Below are positions 23,233-35,700 of a stretch of 64,000 nt of DNA, in pieces. Source of the stretch: Oreohelix idahoensis (Eukaryota; Mollusca; Gastropoda; Stylommatophora; Oreohelicidae); assembly GCA_024509875.1 (NCBI GenBank), contig JAMPIV010009902.1, positions 124,001 to 188,000 of the forward strand, written 5' to 3'. The position numbers and the translations under genes were made by a program. The notes below the pieces were generated by a model that did not search any database, was not told the origin of the DNA, and saw only the letters and a list, made by a program, of their open reading frames with translations. Numbering within the stretch: the first letter of the stretch is position 1; each line of letters opens with the position of its first letter.

Positions 23233-23489
23233 CAAGTTGGTAGTGCAGAATCCGACTATCCGAAAACCATAATATTCTGAAAATCAAAAGTTTTTTCGAC
23301 CGCCTTTAGGACGATTTTCAAACTGATTTTTGAGCAGCTTGGGCTAGTTTGGGAGACTTGGTCTACTTTGAGCGACTTAGGCTACTTTGAGCGACTTAGG
23401 CTACTTTGATCAAAATCCTAAAACTGAAAAAATCTGAAAACCAAAACATGGCAATCCCCGAGCATTTAGGATTCTGGGTTACCAACCTG
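23233..23489. mobile_element. pogo-like MITE just upstream of ASB8
   Basis: Inverted ends CAAGTTGGTA...CAGAATCC and the complement of CAGGTTGGTAACCCAGAATCC, with TA at 23231-23232 and 23490-23491. 257 bp, non-coding. The terminal style (GTTGGTA, CCGAAAA) resembles pogo/Tigger elements. It ends 100 bp before the ASB8 start codon. Confidence 0.6.
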
Positions 23490-23589
23490 TATTTTACAAA
23501 CTTTATGTCTTTTCAGTGTATCTTATGCAAACTCAGATGCTTGTATTTGTTTTTTTTAAATTCAGATTAATGTTTCCCATTGGCTTGTG

Positions 23590-23713
23590 ATGTGGTTTGT
23601 AATGGAGCAAGCTCAAGAAAAGTACAGACTTTCAGACAGACTAATCCGGGCCATTAGCGACTGGCAACTGAATGACATAGAAGAAGATGACATCGATGCT
23701 TTGATAGAATCTG
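23590..23713 (+). CDS. ASB8: ASB8 exon 1
   Basis: Encodes MWFVMEQAQEKYRLSDRLIR through IDALIESG. It ends in phase 1 (G|GT) with donor GTCAGA at 23714. The codon before the ATG is GTG, so the ATG at 23590 is the first in-frame start. Conservation with vertebrate ASB8 begins at this Met-Trp. Confidence 0.9.
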
Positions 23714-26700
23714 GTCAGACTTTCCACTTAATCATTCACAGTTGGAATGTATTATTTAATCATTCACAGTTAGAATGTATCATTTAATCATTCACAGTTA
23801 GAATTTATCATTTCATCATTCACTGTTAAAGTGTATCATTTTCCTTGTCCTCACATTGAACTAATGAGATCTTCCAGTTTGTTTGATGCAAACACAACCT
23901 ATTCTTTATTTCTCTTTGTCCTGTACCATATGTATATTTTCAGTTATCTTAGACATTTCTCTAATGAAGACCAAAGCTGCTGTATATAATGCATGTCCCA
24001 CCAGCTTACTTCTATATGACAGTGAGACATGGACAACGTATGGTAAGCAAGAAAGAATGCTCAATATCTTCTGTCTACGGTGTCTGTGCCACATCCTTGG
24101 TATTTCATGGAAGGATAAAGTGACAGATGTTGTGATACTGATATCAGTTGGCTTTCAAAGCATTGCTCAGACATTGAGGACTACGCTGGCTAGGCCATGT
24201 CCATTGCATGGAAGATGGTCTCATCCCCAGAGATATTTTAAATTGACAACTGGCAGATGGCAAAAGAACAGCCAGGCGACCGCAGCTGAGGTTCAGAGAT
24301 GTGTGCAAGAGAGATATGAAGGCAGTGGATGTAAATCCAGCAACCTGGGAGGATGAAGCTGCCAACTGCCTCAGGTGGCGATGCTCCCCACTGCGTCACC
24401 TCAGATAGGGCGAAAAGAAGCTTTCACAACAAGCATAAGAGAAAAGCACACGCCGAAAGAAACACCAGGCAAAAAAAACCAAAAAAAAACAGTTGAAGGC
24501 TTTCACCCCAGGGGCGCATTCCCATAGTCAGTTATGACTGTAGGGAGCTACTACCACTAGAAATTTATCTGCTGCACGTTTTCTTAGACACCTCCTAACC
24601 ATGAAAGGTCATTTATTCTTCACAGACTTTTGTTTTCCCTCTCTCTTGGTCATGTAATGTCATTTGTTCTTCACAGACTTTTGTTTTCCCTCTCTCATGG
24701 TCATGTAATGTCATTTGTTCTTCACAGACTTTTGTTTTCCCTCTCTCATGGTCATGTAATGTCATTTGTTCTTCACAGACTTTTGTTTTCCCTCTCTCAT
24801 GGCCATGTAATGTCATTTGTTCTTCACAGACTTTTGTTTTCCCTCTCTCATGGCCATGTAATGTCATTTGTTCTTCACAGACTTTTGTTTCCCCTCTCTC
24901 ATGGCCATGATGTAATGACATTTGTTCTTAACAGACTTTTGTTTTCCCTCTCTCATGACCATGTAAGGTCATTTGTTCTTCACAGACTTTTGTTTTCCCT
25001 CTCTCATATCTGCCAGTCATTCAACAGTGACCTAATTTCAATTCAGCTGTTAAAATAACTTTTCATGGTCTAAACATTCTGAAGCACATTTCATATTTTT
25101 AGTCATCATGGTCATTTTCCTTTGTGCTCCTTATAGAGCATGGAACCACTACTGCAGCTGGTCCCCTTGCAGGAATCCTGCACCACGGGCAGTCACATGT
25201 TTTGGTAGCGGTGATATCTGTGGCAGTGTGTTTTTAAGTGATGAGGTTGCCAGCCTCAATGCACAGCCTCATTTTAGTCGCCTTGTGTGACATGCCAGAG
25301 GGTACAGTTGGCCTGTTCTTTCTTCATCTGAAGACCGCTGGGAACTACACTTGGGACGTGGTGGAAGTGATATTATCTGATGTGGATTAGTTGTGGTGGA
25401 AAATAATGCGATGTAATCTTCATTATTTATGGTGTTAAAATGAGATGAATTTTAACACCATTTTAACACTCTTCAAACAATAAATTAACCTCAGCACTGT
25501 CAAATGATTTAACAACTATCTCAGGAAGATCGAACAAACTTTATTTGTGATATCATCTCAGGTTTTTGTGATGGTAATGAAGTAACATGATCTTGATTAT
25601 TTGTAGTAGTAAATGGTTATTTACTTGCCATGACAAGGTTGAATGTGATCTGGAAAAGTAACATCAGTTTTCCTGTGAAGATCAAATTATACAAATCACT
25701 TGTATTATCTATTCTCTTGTATGGGTGTGAGGGCTGGACACTCACTGCAGATACGGAGCGAAGGATTCAGGCTTTCGAGCATAAATGTTATAGAAGAATT
25801 TTGCGCATTTGCTATAAAGAGCACAAAACAAATGTCTATGTTAGAGAGAAGATAAACACCTATGCAGGCCACCAAGAACCACTTTTGTCAATAGTGAAAC
25901 GTCGAAAGCTTGCCTGGTTTGGGCATGTAACTCGTCATGACTCCCTTTCGAAAACGATCCTTCAGGGAACAGTCGAAGGTAAACGGAGAAGAGGAAGGCA
26001 AAGAAAATCCTGGGCTGATAACATCAAAGAATGGGCAGGACACAGTTTTTCCACACTTGTACGCATTGCTGAGGATAAAGAGCAGTGGAGGACCCTGTCT
26101 GCTGATGCTTCCACCATGGCACCCCTACGACCCATGACGGGTTACGGGCTGAGATGAGATGATGAAATGGTTATTTATGGTGATAAGTGATGTTATATAA
26201 TTTGATTTATTTATGTTAGTAAATGATGTGATATAATCTGGATTATTTATGGTGGTAAGTGATATGTTGTCAATACCAAATTTGCAGGCTTATAGGACGC
26301 ATCCTTTTTCCATGGACATTTTTGGGGAAAAAATAATTTTAGTGCATCTCATCACACATTTATTGAAAAAAAAATTGAAGTAATTTTCTGGGAATTAGTA
26401 TGTAAAAAAAAATAATCTATCAAGGAAACAAAGTAGAGTTACATTAAAGTTTTTAATCTTCTTCCTCAAAACCCATAAAACTGCCATCTTCAAAGCTAGA
26501 TAAACCATCTCTTGAAATGTCTTCTGTATCAGAAACAGAGTCATCACTGTCTTCAAACAATAAATTAACCTCAGTACCATCAAGAATATTACCAATGCCA
26601 CATTTCTTAAATTATTTAACAACTATCTCCGGTTTCACTGCGTCCCACAAAGTTTTATCTCATTCTCACACTTTTCAAATAGTAGGCCTCTTCCTGTCGG

Positions 26701-29700
26701 TGTCACTTCAAAAGTTCAAGACTGCATCCAGCTGTTCCACTTCTGTAACTGGAATGATCTCTACTTTGCGGTAGCCAAGCAAGATGGCATGCACTGAACA
26801 CTATTTAACTGGAATGCTCTCTCACATAGTGGTAGCAAGGCAAGCAAGAAACTATGCAACACGTAGACAGATTGGGGAAATGGGTTCACTCGCAATCATT
26901 GTACGACAAACGAGCAAGAATTGCGCATATTACTTATATAAACACAGACTAGCAGACTTTGGCCAATCAAAATTCCACCTGAAATTTAAGCTTTTGTGTA
27001 TATTAGACGCACCCTGTTATAGGGGAAAAAAGTGCGTCTTATAGGCCGGCAAATACGGTAATTACAAATAATTCACTTTTAATTACATCTCTTGCCACCA
27101 CATAATTATAATCAATGACAGTACAAAACTTCCAAACTAATACAATTTGAAAGCAAGAACAATGCAGCCTTTTTTAAATACAAAATTGGATAAAAGCAGA
27201 AAATCATCAGGAGAGCTTTATTTGCCTCTACTCATCTGCTATCTCAGCTATGAGTCTACCATTGTTCAACCTAATTGTTGGTTATAATAAGGCTACTGGT
27301 GGCTTGAAGAATTGAAATGGGTTGACACGATCACCAGTCTGGAACTGAAGAGAACAACTGGTGGAATAAGAGATGAGAAGAAAACTTTGGCATGGATCAG
27401 ACACACGTTGGGGACCTAAGACGCGCCAACAGTGAGGAATGCAGTCAGCTACCCATAGCTAGACTGCTTGCGTCAGCGAACTAGAGCTGACCAAGACCCT
27501 ACTCCACCTCCATGTGGTGGTTCTGGAAACTGGCTGCTTCACTGCAGTCTGGCTGAGAGAGTAGGGATCGAAGTGGGAAGGCAAACCCGGTCCCAAAAAA
27601 TGCAGCGCACAAGTCAGATGTGTCGGCCGAAAGGCGCAAATATCGCAGCTTCGCTGTAAACAGACACAATGCAACCAACGTCCTTTTCAGGATGAACGCA
27701 GGAGAAGAAGACACACATTGAGAAAACTTGTTGATGACATTACAGAACGTTCTGGAATCCCCAGAGTAAATAAGGCAGAGGGAGACCAAACAGAAAAACA
27801 CATGGAGAAGAGAACTGGAGACAGAAAAAAGGAATGAGAAAGGCATGGAAAGACCTAGAGCAAATGACCCAGGCCAGGAGGACTTGGCATGAGTTTGTCA
27901 AAGGTCTGTGTTCCCTGGGGAGTTTGAAGGGTGATTAATAAAAAAAATCATCCTATATATAAAATCCCAGCTTTATCTGTCAGTGCGTAACGCACCCTAA
28001 AATAGTAACACTCGCCAAAGAAAAGTGCGCAAAGCACTGTGTGCATGCGCCATGTGAACGGCGTGCGTGTTCAGACTTTTGTTTAACCTCGGATGTAAAA
28101 CAAATATTTTGGCTTTTTAATACTCTCCCAAAGATAGTAACACTCGGCAACGAAAAGTGCGCAAGTGTTGGTGTGCATGCGGGGGCAAACATTTGAACAT
28201 GTTGGAATCTTTTTGAACGAGCCAGTCTTCTCTCATGGACAGCTGTGCGTTGCACTGTCTTGATTGAGAAATCCCAACAGTGTAAAAGTACAAATTAAAA
28301 CAACAGAAAATCAAGGTGCTCTTTTGATGGACAATCGAATGTTCACAACTAACATGGTTTTTCCAAAAGTATCTGAATAATTAAAATTGCAGTTAGGTAT
28401 TGGTGCTTTGAATTTAATTCCCGTCTTATGACGGGCTTTTACACTAGTGTGATTATAATCTGCATTATTTATGGGTGGAAGTTAATTCAACTAATGTGAT
28501 TTAATCTGGATTATTTCACTGGTATGTTGTTTGATTTAATCCGCATTATTAATGGCAGTAACAGTTGAAATTCTCCTTTTAAGTTCCGTTAAGAGAATGG
28601 CCATGTCTGCAGAATGGGAGAAGACCGGCTACCACGACAAGCATGGGAAACTAAGAGCCAGGGATCCAGACCTCCAGGACGACCCAGAGTCCGCTGGGAG
28701 GGCAACATTAGACAATCTTTGAAAGACCGAGGACTAGAATGGAACCAGGCCAGGAGGAAGACAGCCGATAGGATAGTCTGGCGCTCTCTCTTCCAAATCT
28801 CTACACCTCACGGTAGAAGAGGAACGACTAAGTAAGTAAGAGAATGAGCCTACCATTGCTGTTGGTACTCGTGCAGCAAACCTTCACCAGTGCAGTTCAT
28901 GTGCTGTTGCAGTGGTGGTTTCATTTGCAGTTTATTTTCATGATGAGGTTGCCAGCCTCATGCACATAGTGATAAATAATGTGATATCTTCTTCTTTGTA
29001 TATTCTCAGATGTCTGCTTGAATATTTTCAAAGAAAGCAGTGGTCAGCTTGAGGCTGTTTGTATCTCCACTGTTTTCTCCATAGATTTTTTTCCAGGAGT
29101 GGTACTGATGGCGGCTACATGTGCTTTCTCTTTTCTTCATATGTTGGGCATCTTTGAAGCAGATGTTTAGCTGTCATTTTATCAGTACCACAGTTACACT
29201 GGGCATGGGGCTGGTTACCCCATCCTGTAAAAAAATTTAAACACAAAAAACTTCAACAAATATGGACAAGTCAAATAAGGAAAATAAAATACAGCCATCC
29301 AAGACAGGGGAAGGTCCTCTCGCAGGGAGGCGTATGATGCAACATGGAGAAAGCCGACAGGAGTCTGTGTTGCTGACTAACCTTCTTTCTTCTAGGAGAA
29401 CTTCCAGATTTGACACCTGGAATGTTCGGACATTAAACGAACAAGGGAAAGTGGTGCAAGTAGCAGCAGAAATGAGGGAATATAAAATCGAGGTTCTGGG
29501 AATGTGTGAAACAAAGTGGAAGGGGGTAGACAGGAAGAAACTCATCACAGGTGAATTGGTGCTGTCCTCAGGACATGAAGACGAAACTTCACACCACAGT
29601 GAAGGGGTAGCTCTTATGTTATCTAAAGAAGCACAGAAAGCACTCATTGAATGGGAAGCTGTTGGACCCAGAATAATAACAGCTACTTTCAAAACAGCTA

Positions 29701-32700
29701 AAAAGAAAATTCATTTAAATATCATCCAATGTTATGCACCAACTAATGACAAAGAAGAATCTGTGAAAGAAGCATTTTATACTAGACTACAGGAAATTAT
29801 GGATAAAGTAAAAAGAAGAGACATCACAATTTTGATGGGTGACATGAATGCAAAGATAGGTACAGTCAACACCGGATTTGAAGAAGTCATGGGAAAACAT
29901 GGGCTAGGAATAATGAATGAAAATGGGGAACTATTCTCAAACTTCTGTGCTTCAAATCAACTGGCTATAGGAGGAAGCATGTTTCCGCATAAGAGAATAC
30001 ACAAGGCAACATGGATATCACCAGACCATAGAACAGAAAATCAGATTGATCATATATGCATAAACAAGAAGTTTAGATCATCATTGCAGGATGTAAAGGT
30101 ATATAGAGGAGTAGATGTGGCATCAGATCACCATCTTCTGATAGCCAAAGTAAAAATGAAACTCAAGAGATATGCAACAATGCAAAATTATAGACAACAG
30201 TTTAATGTAGGACAGCTAAGAAATCAAGAGACAAATTTGCGGTCACAGTATCCAACAAATTCCAAGTGCTCCAACAGCTGGAAGATGTAGAGAATACAGA
30301 AGACTATTGGCAGCAGGTCAAAACTGTATGGAAGGAGACATGTGAAGAAATACTGGGGAAAAGGGAAAGACAACAAAAAGCATGGATAACAACAGAAACC
30401 ATCAATAAGATAAAAGACAGAAAAAACAAGAAAGCAGATTTAAACACAAGCAAAACCAGAAGTTCCAAAGCCAAGGCTCAAGAAGTGTACACAGAAGCAA
30501 ACAAAGAAGTAAAAAGAAGTATCAAAAAAGACATAAGAAAGTATATTGAGGAGTTGGCAAGAGAGGCAGAAGATGCTGCAGCCAAAGGAAATATGAGAGA
30601 ACTGTATAGCAGCACAAAGAAGCTAACAGGGAAATACAAGCAAACAAGTTGCCTCATAAAAGACAAGAATGGGAAACTGCTCAGCAATATACAAGAGCAA
30701 ATGAAGAGGTGGACAGAATATTTTGGGGACCTTCTCAATAGACCAGCTCCACAAAACCCGCCAGACATCCAGCCAGCAGAAGAAGAGCTACAAATTAACG
30801 GTGAAAGACCAACGAAGGAAGAAATAAAGAAAGCCATAAAGCTTCTAAGAGATGGAAAAGCGTCTGGACCTGATGGCATTCCAGCAGAGGCCATCAAAGC
30901 AGATATCGACACGGCTACAGAGATGTTATATAAATTACTTGGTAAAGTCTGGGAAAAGGAAGAGATACCAGCAGAATGGAAGGAATGATATCTGGTTAAG
31001 TTGCCTAAGAAGGGAAATTTACAAGAGTGCACAAATTATAGAGGAATAATGTTACTATCAGTGCCAGGAAAAGTATTAAACAGGATTATCCTTGAGAGAT
31101 TAAAAGAGTCCATAGACAAGAAACTGAGAGATGAACAAGCAGGTTATCGACAAAACAGATCATGTTCAGACCAGATAGACTAGCCACTTTGAGAATAATA
31201 GTTGAACAAAGTCTGGAATGGAATTCACCACTATACATCGGATTTGTGGACTACGAAAAGGCATTTGACAGTGTAGACAGAGAATCACTTTGGAAATTGA
31301 TGAGGCATTATGGAGTTCCCCTGAAGATCACTAATTTAATTAAAAAAACATATGAAGACATGACATGCAGAGTTCTTCACGAAGGACAGCTTACAGAACC
31401 GTTTGGGATAAGAACAGGAGTGCGACAGGGATGCCTCTTGTCTCCATTTCTTTTCTTGCTGGCAATAGATTGGGTTATGAGATCATCGACAACACACAAC
31501 AGAAATGGAATCCAGTGGACTCTGACTAAGCAGTTGGATGATCTGGATTTTGCTGATGACTTGGCCCTTCTGTTCCATAACCGTAATCAGATGCAGGACA
31601 AATTGAAAACACTCGATGAGAGGTCACAGCAATTGGGTCTGAAAATACACAGGGAAAAGACAAAAATAATGAGAATAAATGCAGGTAATGATAACAGGGT
31701 TGAACTTGAAGAAACACCAATACAAGATGTAGAATCGTACACATATCTTGGCAGTAATATAGACAAAGTTGGAGGGACAGACAGCGATATCAAAATAAGA
31801 ATACAAAAGGCAAGAGGAGCTTTCATTGCATTGGGAAATATATGGAGAACAAGAGAAATAGGATCCAACACGAAAATAAGAATCTTCAACTCAAATGTGA
31901 AGTCAGTCCTATTGTATGGCTCGGAGACATGGAGAACAACAAAGACAACAACCAAAAAGCTACAGACTTTCATAAATGGGTGCTTGCGTAGAATAGAGGG
32001 ATTAAAATGGTATGACAAGGTTACCAACTTGGAACTGATGACAAGAACTGGACAAGTGCCAGTGGAACAAGAGATGAGAAGAAGATGATGGCGATGGATA
32101 GGACACACACTGAGGAAACCTGTTGATAGCATTACAAGGCAGTCCTTGTTCTGGAACCCCCAGGGCAAGAAAGGCAGAGGTAGACCAAGAAGCACATGGA
32201 GAAGAGAGCTGGAAACAGAGGTGAAAATGATGAGGAGAACATGGAAAGAACTTGAGATGATGGCACGTGACAGGAGGACTTGGCATGTGTTTGTTGAAGG
32301 CCTATGCTCCTTTGGGAGTGGAGGGTTATGAATGAACAGTTACACTCATCGCAGGTACCTATCTTTAGCTTGTTGAATAGATGTTATCCCAATCTGTTGT
32401 GGCCCGTGCGGAAACTGAAGATTACCAATTGTTCCCATCTGCTGAGCTGCTTACCAATTGTTCCCTTCTGCTGAGCTGCATCATTATTTTGGTGGCCTTG
32501 ATAATCTGCATCCCATTTGTTCCTGTATCTGCTTCTTATAAAACTCTTTGTCTCTTTGAAAGTTATGCTTGTATCAGGCTATGATAATAATGTGATATGA
32601 TCTGGGTGGTTTGGGTAAAGGATGTGATATAATCTTGAGTCATGACCAAAATAGGCTCCTTAGAGTGTAAAGGAGATTAAGGGGCCAAAGCACTTGATCA

Positions 32701-35700
32701 ATGAGGGGACCACTTCTGATGATCAGATTTCCTCCTGTTGTATTGCTCTGTATAGAGTTTCCTATCATCTTACCTTGATTATTTATTATGGTTTATGGTA
32801 AAATTGGTCCATTAGCAAATACTGCCATAGGGAAGTTAAGTGTTAGAGACCACCATGCTAGGCCTATTTTAGGAGGTGGGGTGGTGTCACGAAGTGGATT
32901 TAAGTTTAGAGCTTGCCCGAACATATAGACAAGACACTAGTATGAGAAAGTCTGAGAAGATAGATTTTGTATGAGAAATAACAGTGAATGTGGAAAGATG
33001 AGGCTTATAGCTACAAGGGTGAGAACCGAGGTTGACTCTCCCTCGCCACTTCGAACTTTGTCAATTGCTAAAGACTCACCACCTCTGACTACCATAAAGG
33101 AGATAAGGTTTCACTACAAGTCCACAGACACAACTATACAGACAACATATAGGTACAGTATAGTTATAGAGACTGATCCAGAGAATTTTTATAGTTTATT
33201 TAACAACAACATCAAATAACACAGTGAAATACATAACGTGCGAGGTTGCACAAACTTGAAACAGAACCAACACAATTAAAATGACAGACAAAATGTAAAC
33301 CCACAATGTCACCCTCCCATTCAACCTGCAGGGAAGAAAGTTAAGGATTACACAAAAGAATATACTCGGTGGGGTCTCTAACTTAAGAGCCACCACTCCT
33401 ACCTATCCTAGTAGTATTATTAAATCTAAAAAACACCGTCCGGCTGCAGACGTATAACTAACTTTCTACACTCTATGAATGCACTAACTGATGTCCTACA
33501 CTGCTAACCACTGCTTCACAAGCACTGATCCACTAAATGACCTTTTCGGTGCTATCTCAGAGGCTGTCCTAACACAACTTTTTATCTGCCTCTATAACCT
33601 CACTCTCCCCTCTGTTTCTGCTCTGTGTCTATTCTGACACTGCCGTCTTCTGCTGATCTGGCGTCTCCGTTACGCCCTCCTCTCATTTGTGTTCAGGAAA
33701 GGAATATTGACCCTATCTCCTTCCCAGACTACTGCTGATGATGACTTCTGAAATACTGACTAGGTACTTGACTTGGGATGTAAAGGCTTCACTGCTGATG
33801 AAACTTAATTCAACTGCCCAGTTACCCCTCATTGAGTTTAGGGCCATCGGCTTTATTATGACCGAATTTAAACAACAACACCAGGCCACGTGCCTTTGTT
33901 TTGGTGTGTTAATATGAGCTTAGAGCTCAGGATTTTAAGAAATCCATTCCCGCTGAAGAATGCTTCACTGCAAGGGAACTGCTTCCTTTTACTGGTGCAG
34001 ACGTACTTGGCGCTGGTAACTACCGCGTCACCAGTTCTCTTCACCTCTGGCGATATCTTGAGCCCTCGGCTCCTGAGACGACAACTTGTCGTTGTAAATT
34101 GGAAGGCAGGTTACACCCTCCCAATGTGCCGTGAAAATGCTGTGAAACAAATAATAACAACAGATATACAACATGTCAAAATATACTCATCTCTAACACC
34201 TAACTCCCTTAAATAAATACCTCTCCTCTAAATCAATACAGCTCCCCTCCCTAAGCTATGCACAGCGATAAACAAAATTCCTAACCCAGGGTCACTAACT
34301 TACAATCACACCTCTCTATTCCCACTTAATGTCGGTCTGGTAGGAAAACTCCCAGACACCGGCTGACCTAATCTGTTACGCTAGGCGAGCCTCAGTATCA
34401 AAACAATTCATTCACTGAAGGAAATTCCCTGTACTAAATACTAGGCCCTACTTTTTACGACTGACCAGGGAAGTTATCAAATACACAATATAAACACACC
34501 GTTCTATGAATTATTAAAGCCCAGCTCAGTAATATTAATTACATCCCATACTCCGACTACATAACAAATTAAATACACAATTAATTAAAATACACAAATA
34601 CGCCTGTGTATCTACACTGCACCTTATCATAATCGCATTGCGATTTTCACAGACTTACTATTACATATGACAGAGCGCCTGTGATCTAAGCATTAATCCT
34701 CACACACTTAATATCTCACAAACCTGTTACACAATCAAAAATACTACTAGCTTATCCCCAAGAAGATCATAGACACTACTACACTACATTCTATCATTTA
34801 GCATAAGTAAGCAATTGATGGCACTTCTGTTTAATAAAATTAAACTAACTCCCAGAATAAAAACTTTACTTTAACATGCTAGGATCTTACAGAACTATCT
34901 ACTCGCTAATTAATTATGGACATACCCAATATCTCGAATTTCTTACGAAGAGCAGACGAATATGACTTTGATTCACGGCCGTAATTTTTAGAAAACCAGA
35001 GAGAGCGATAATGGCTACAACGCTGGTATATATCATAGAAAAACTACGCTAAAACCCACGCCTTCGTCATCGCGTGGCGTCCCTCTGGAGCCGCCCTTAA
35101 CCAATAATCTTGCCGCAAAAATTTAATATCTGACCCCGGCCAATCGGTAAACTAATACATCTTCTCTTCTTCTTCTTCCGTCCTTAGCCACAGACTGTCA
35201 AAGCAGTCAGTGGCCATTACGCCTAGTGGCGTCTTAGGGCAACAGCAGATAGGTTTTCTTCGCCATTGTTTCCCATCACGCCTATTGGCGTCTTTAGGGC
35301 AACGGCAAATCAATCCATCTGCTGTTGTTTCCGTAATCGAAGTGACTGGCAAACGGGTGATCAGCCCGTTGGTAAACTAATACATGACTCATGTTAATTC
35401 TGCTCCCGCGCATCCTTATTGCGTCATGTTAGATAAGGTTACTACCGTCAATAAAATCTGATTGGGTTAGTTTGACGTACCTGGGTAGTGCTTTTGCCCC
35501 ATCCCTCCCCTAAACCGGGTGGGTGTGGGTTTTTCCTAGCTGACAACTCTACCCAGCCCTCTAATATCTACACACTCAGCTGCTTAATAAAATAAAATGA
35601 ACGCCATTATTATACAAAGAAAAAGAAGACTGGTGCGGATATAAAATTAAACCCCACAGTAATCCCTCCTAAAAACGCAAATAGTTACCTAGAGACAAAG

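Larger units (their letters stand above)
25400..32640. repeat. Degenerate ~40-bp minisatellite, broken up by insertions
   Basis: Units like gatgtgatataatctggatt + atttatggtggtaa recur at 25375-25440, 25555-25615, 26160-26270, 28445-28570, 28975-28995 and 32580-32640. Between them lie LINE E, the pogo relic, a LINE C fragment with SINE-H, a Helitron, a LINE B fragment and LINE C. I infer one ancestral array split by successive insertions. Confidence 0.6.

Noticed and set aside
24613..25058. Repetitive protein genes on either strand
   Set aside because: The open frames follow from a 51-bp tandem unit divisible by three; no start context or flanking exons.
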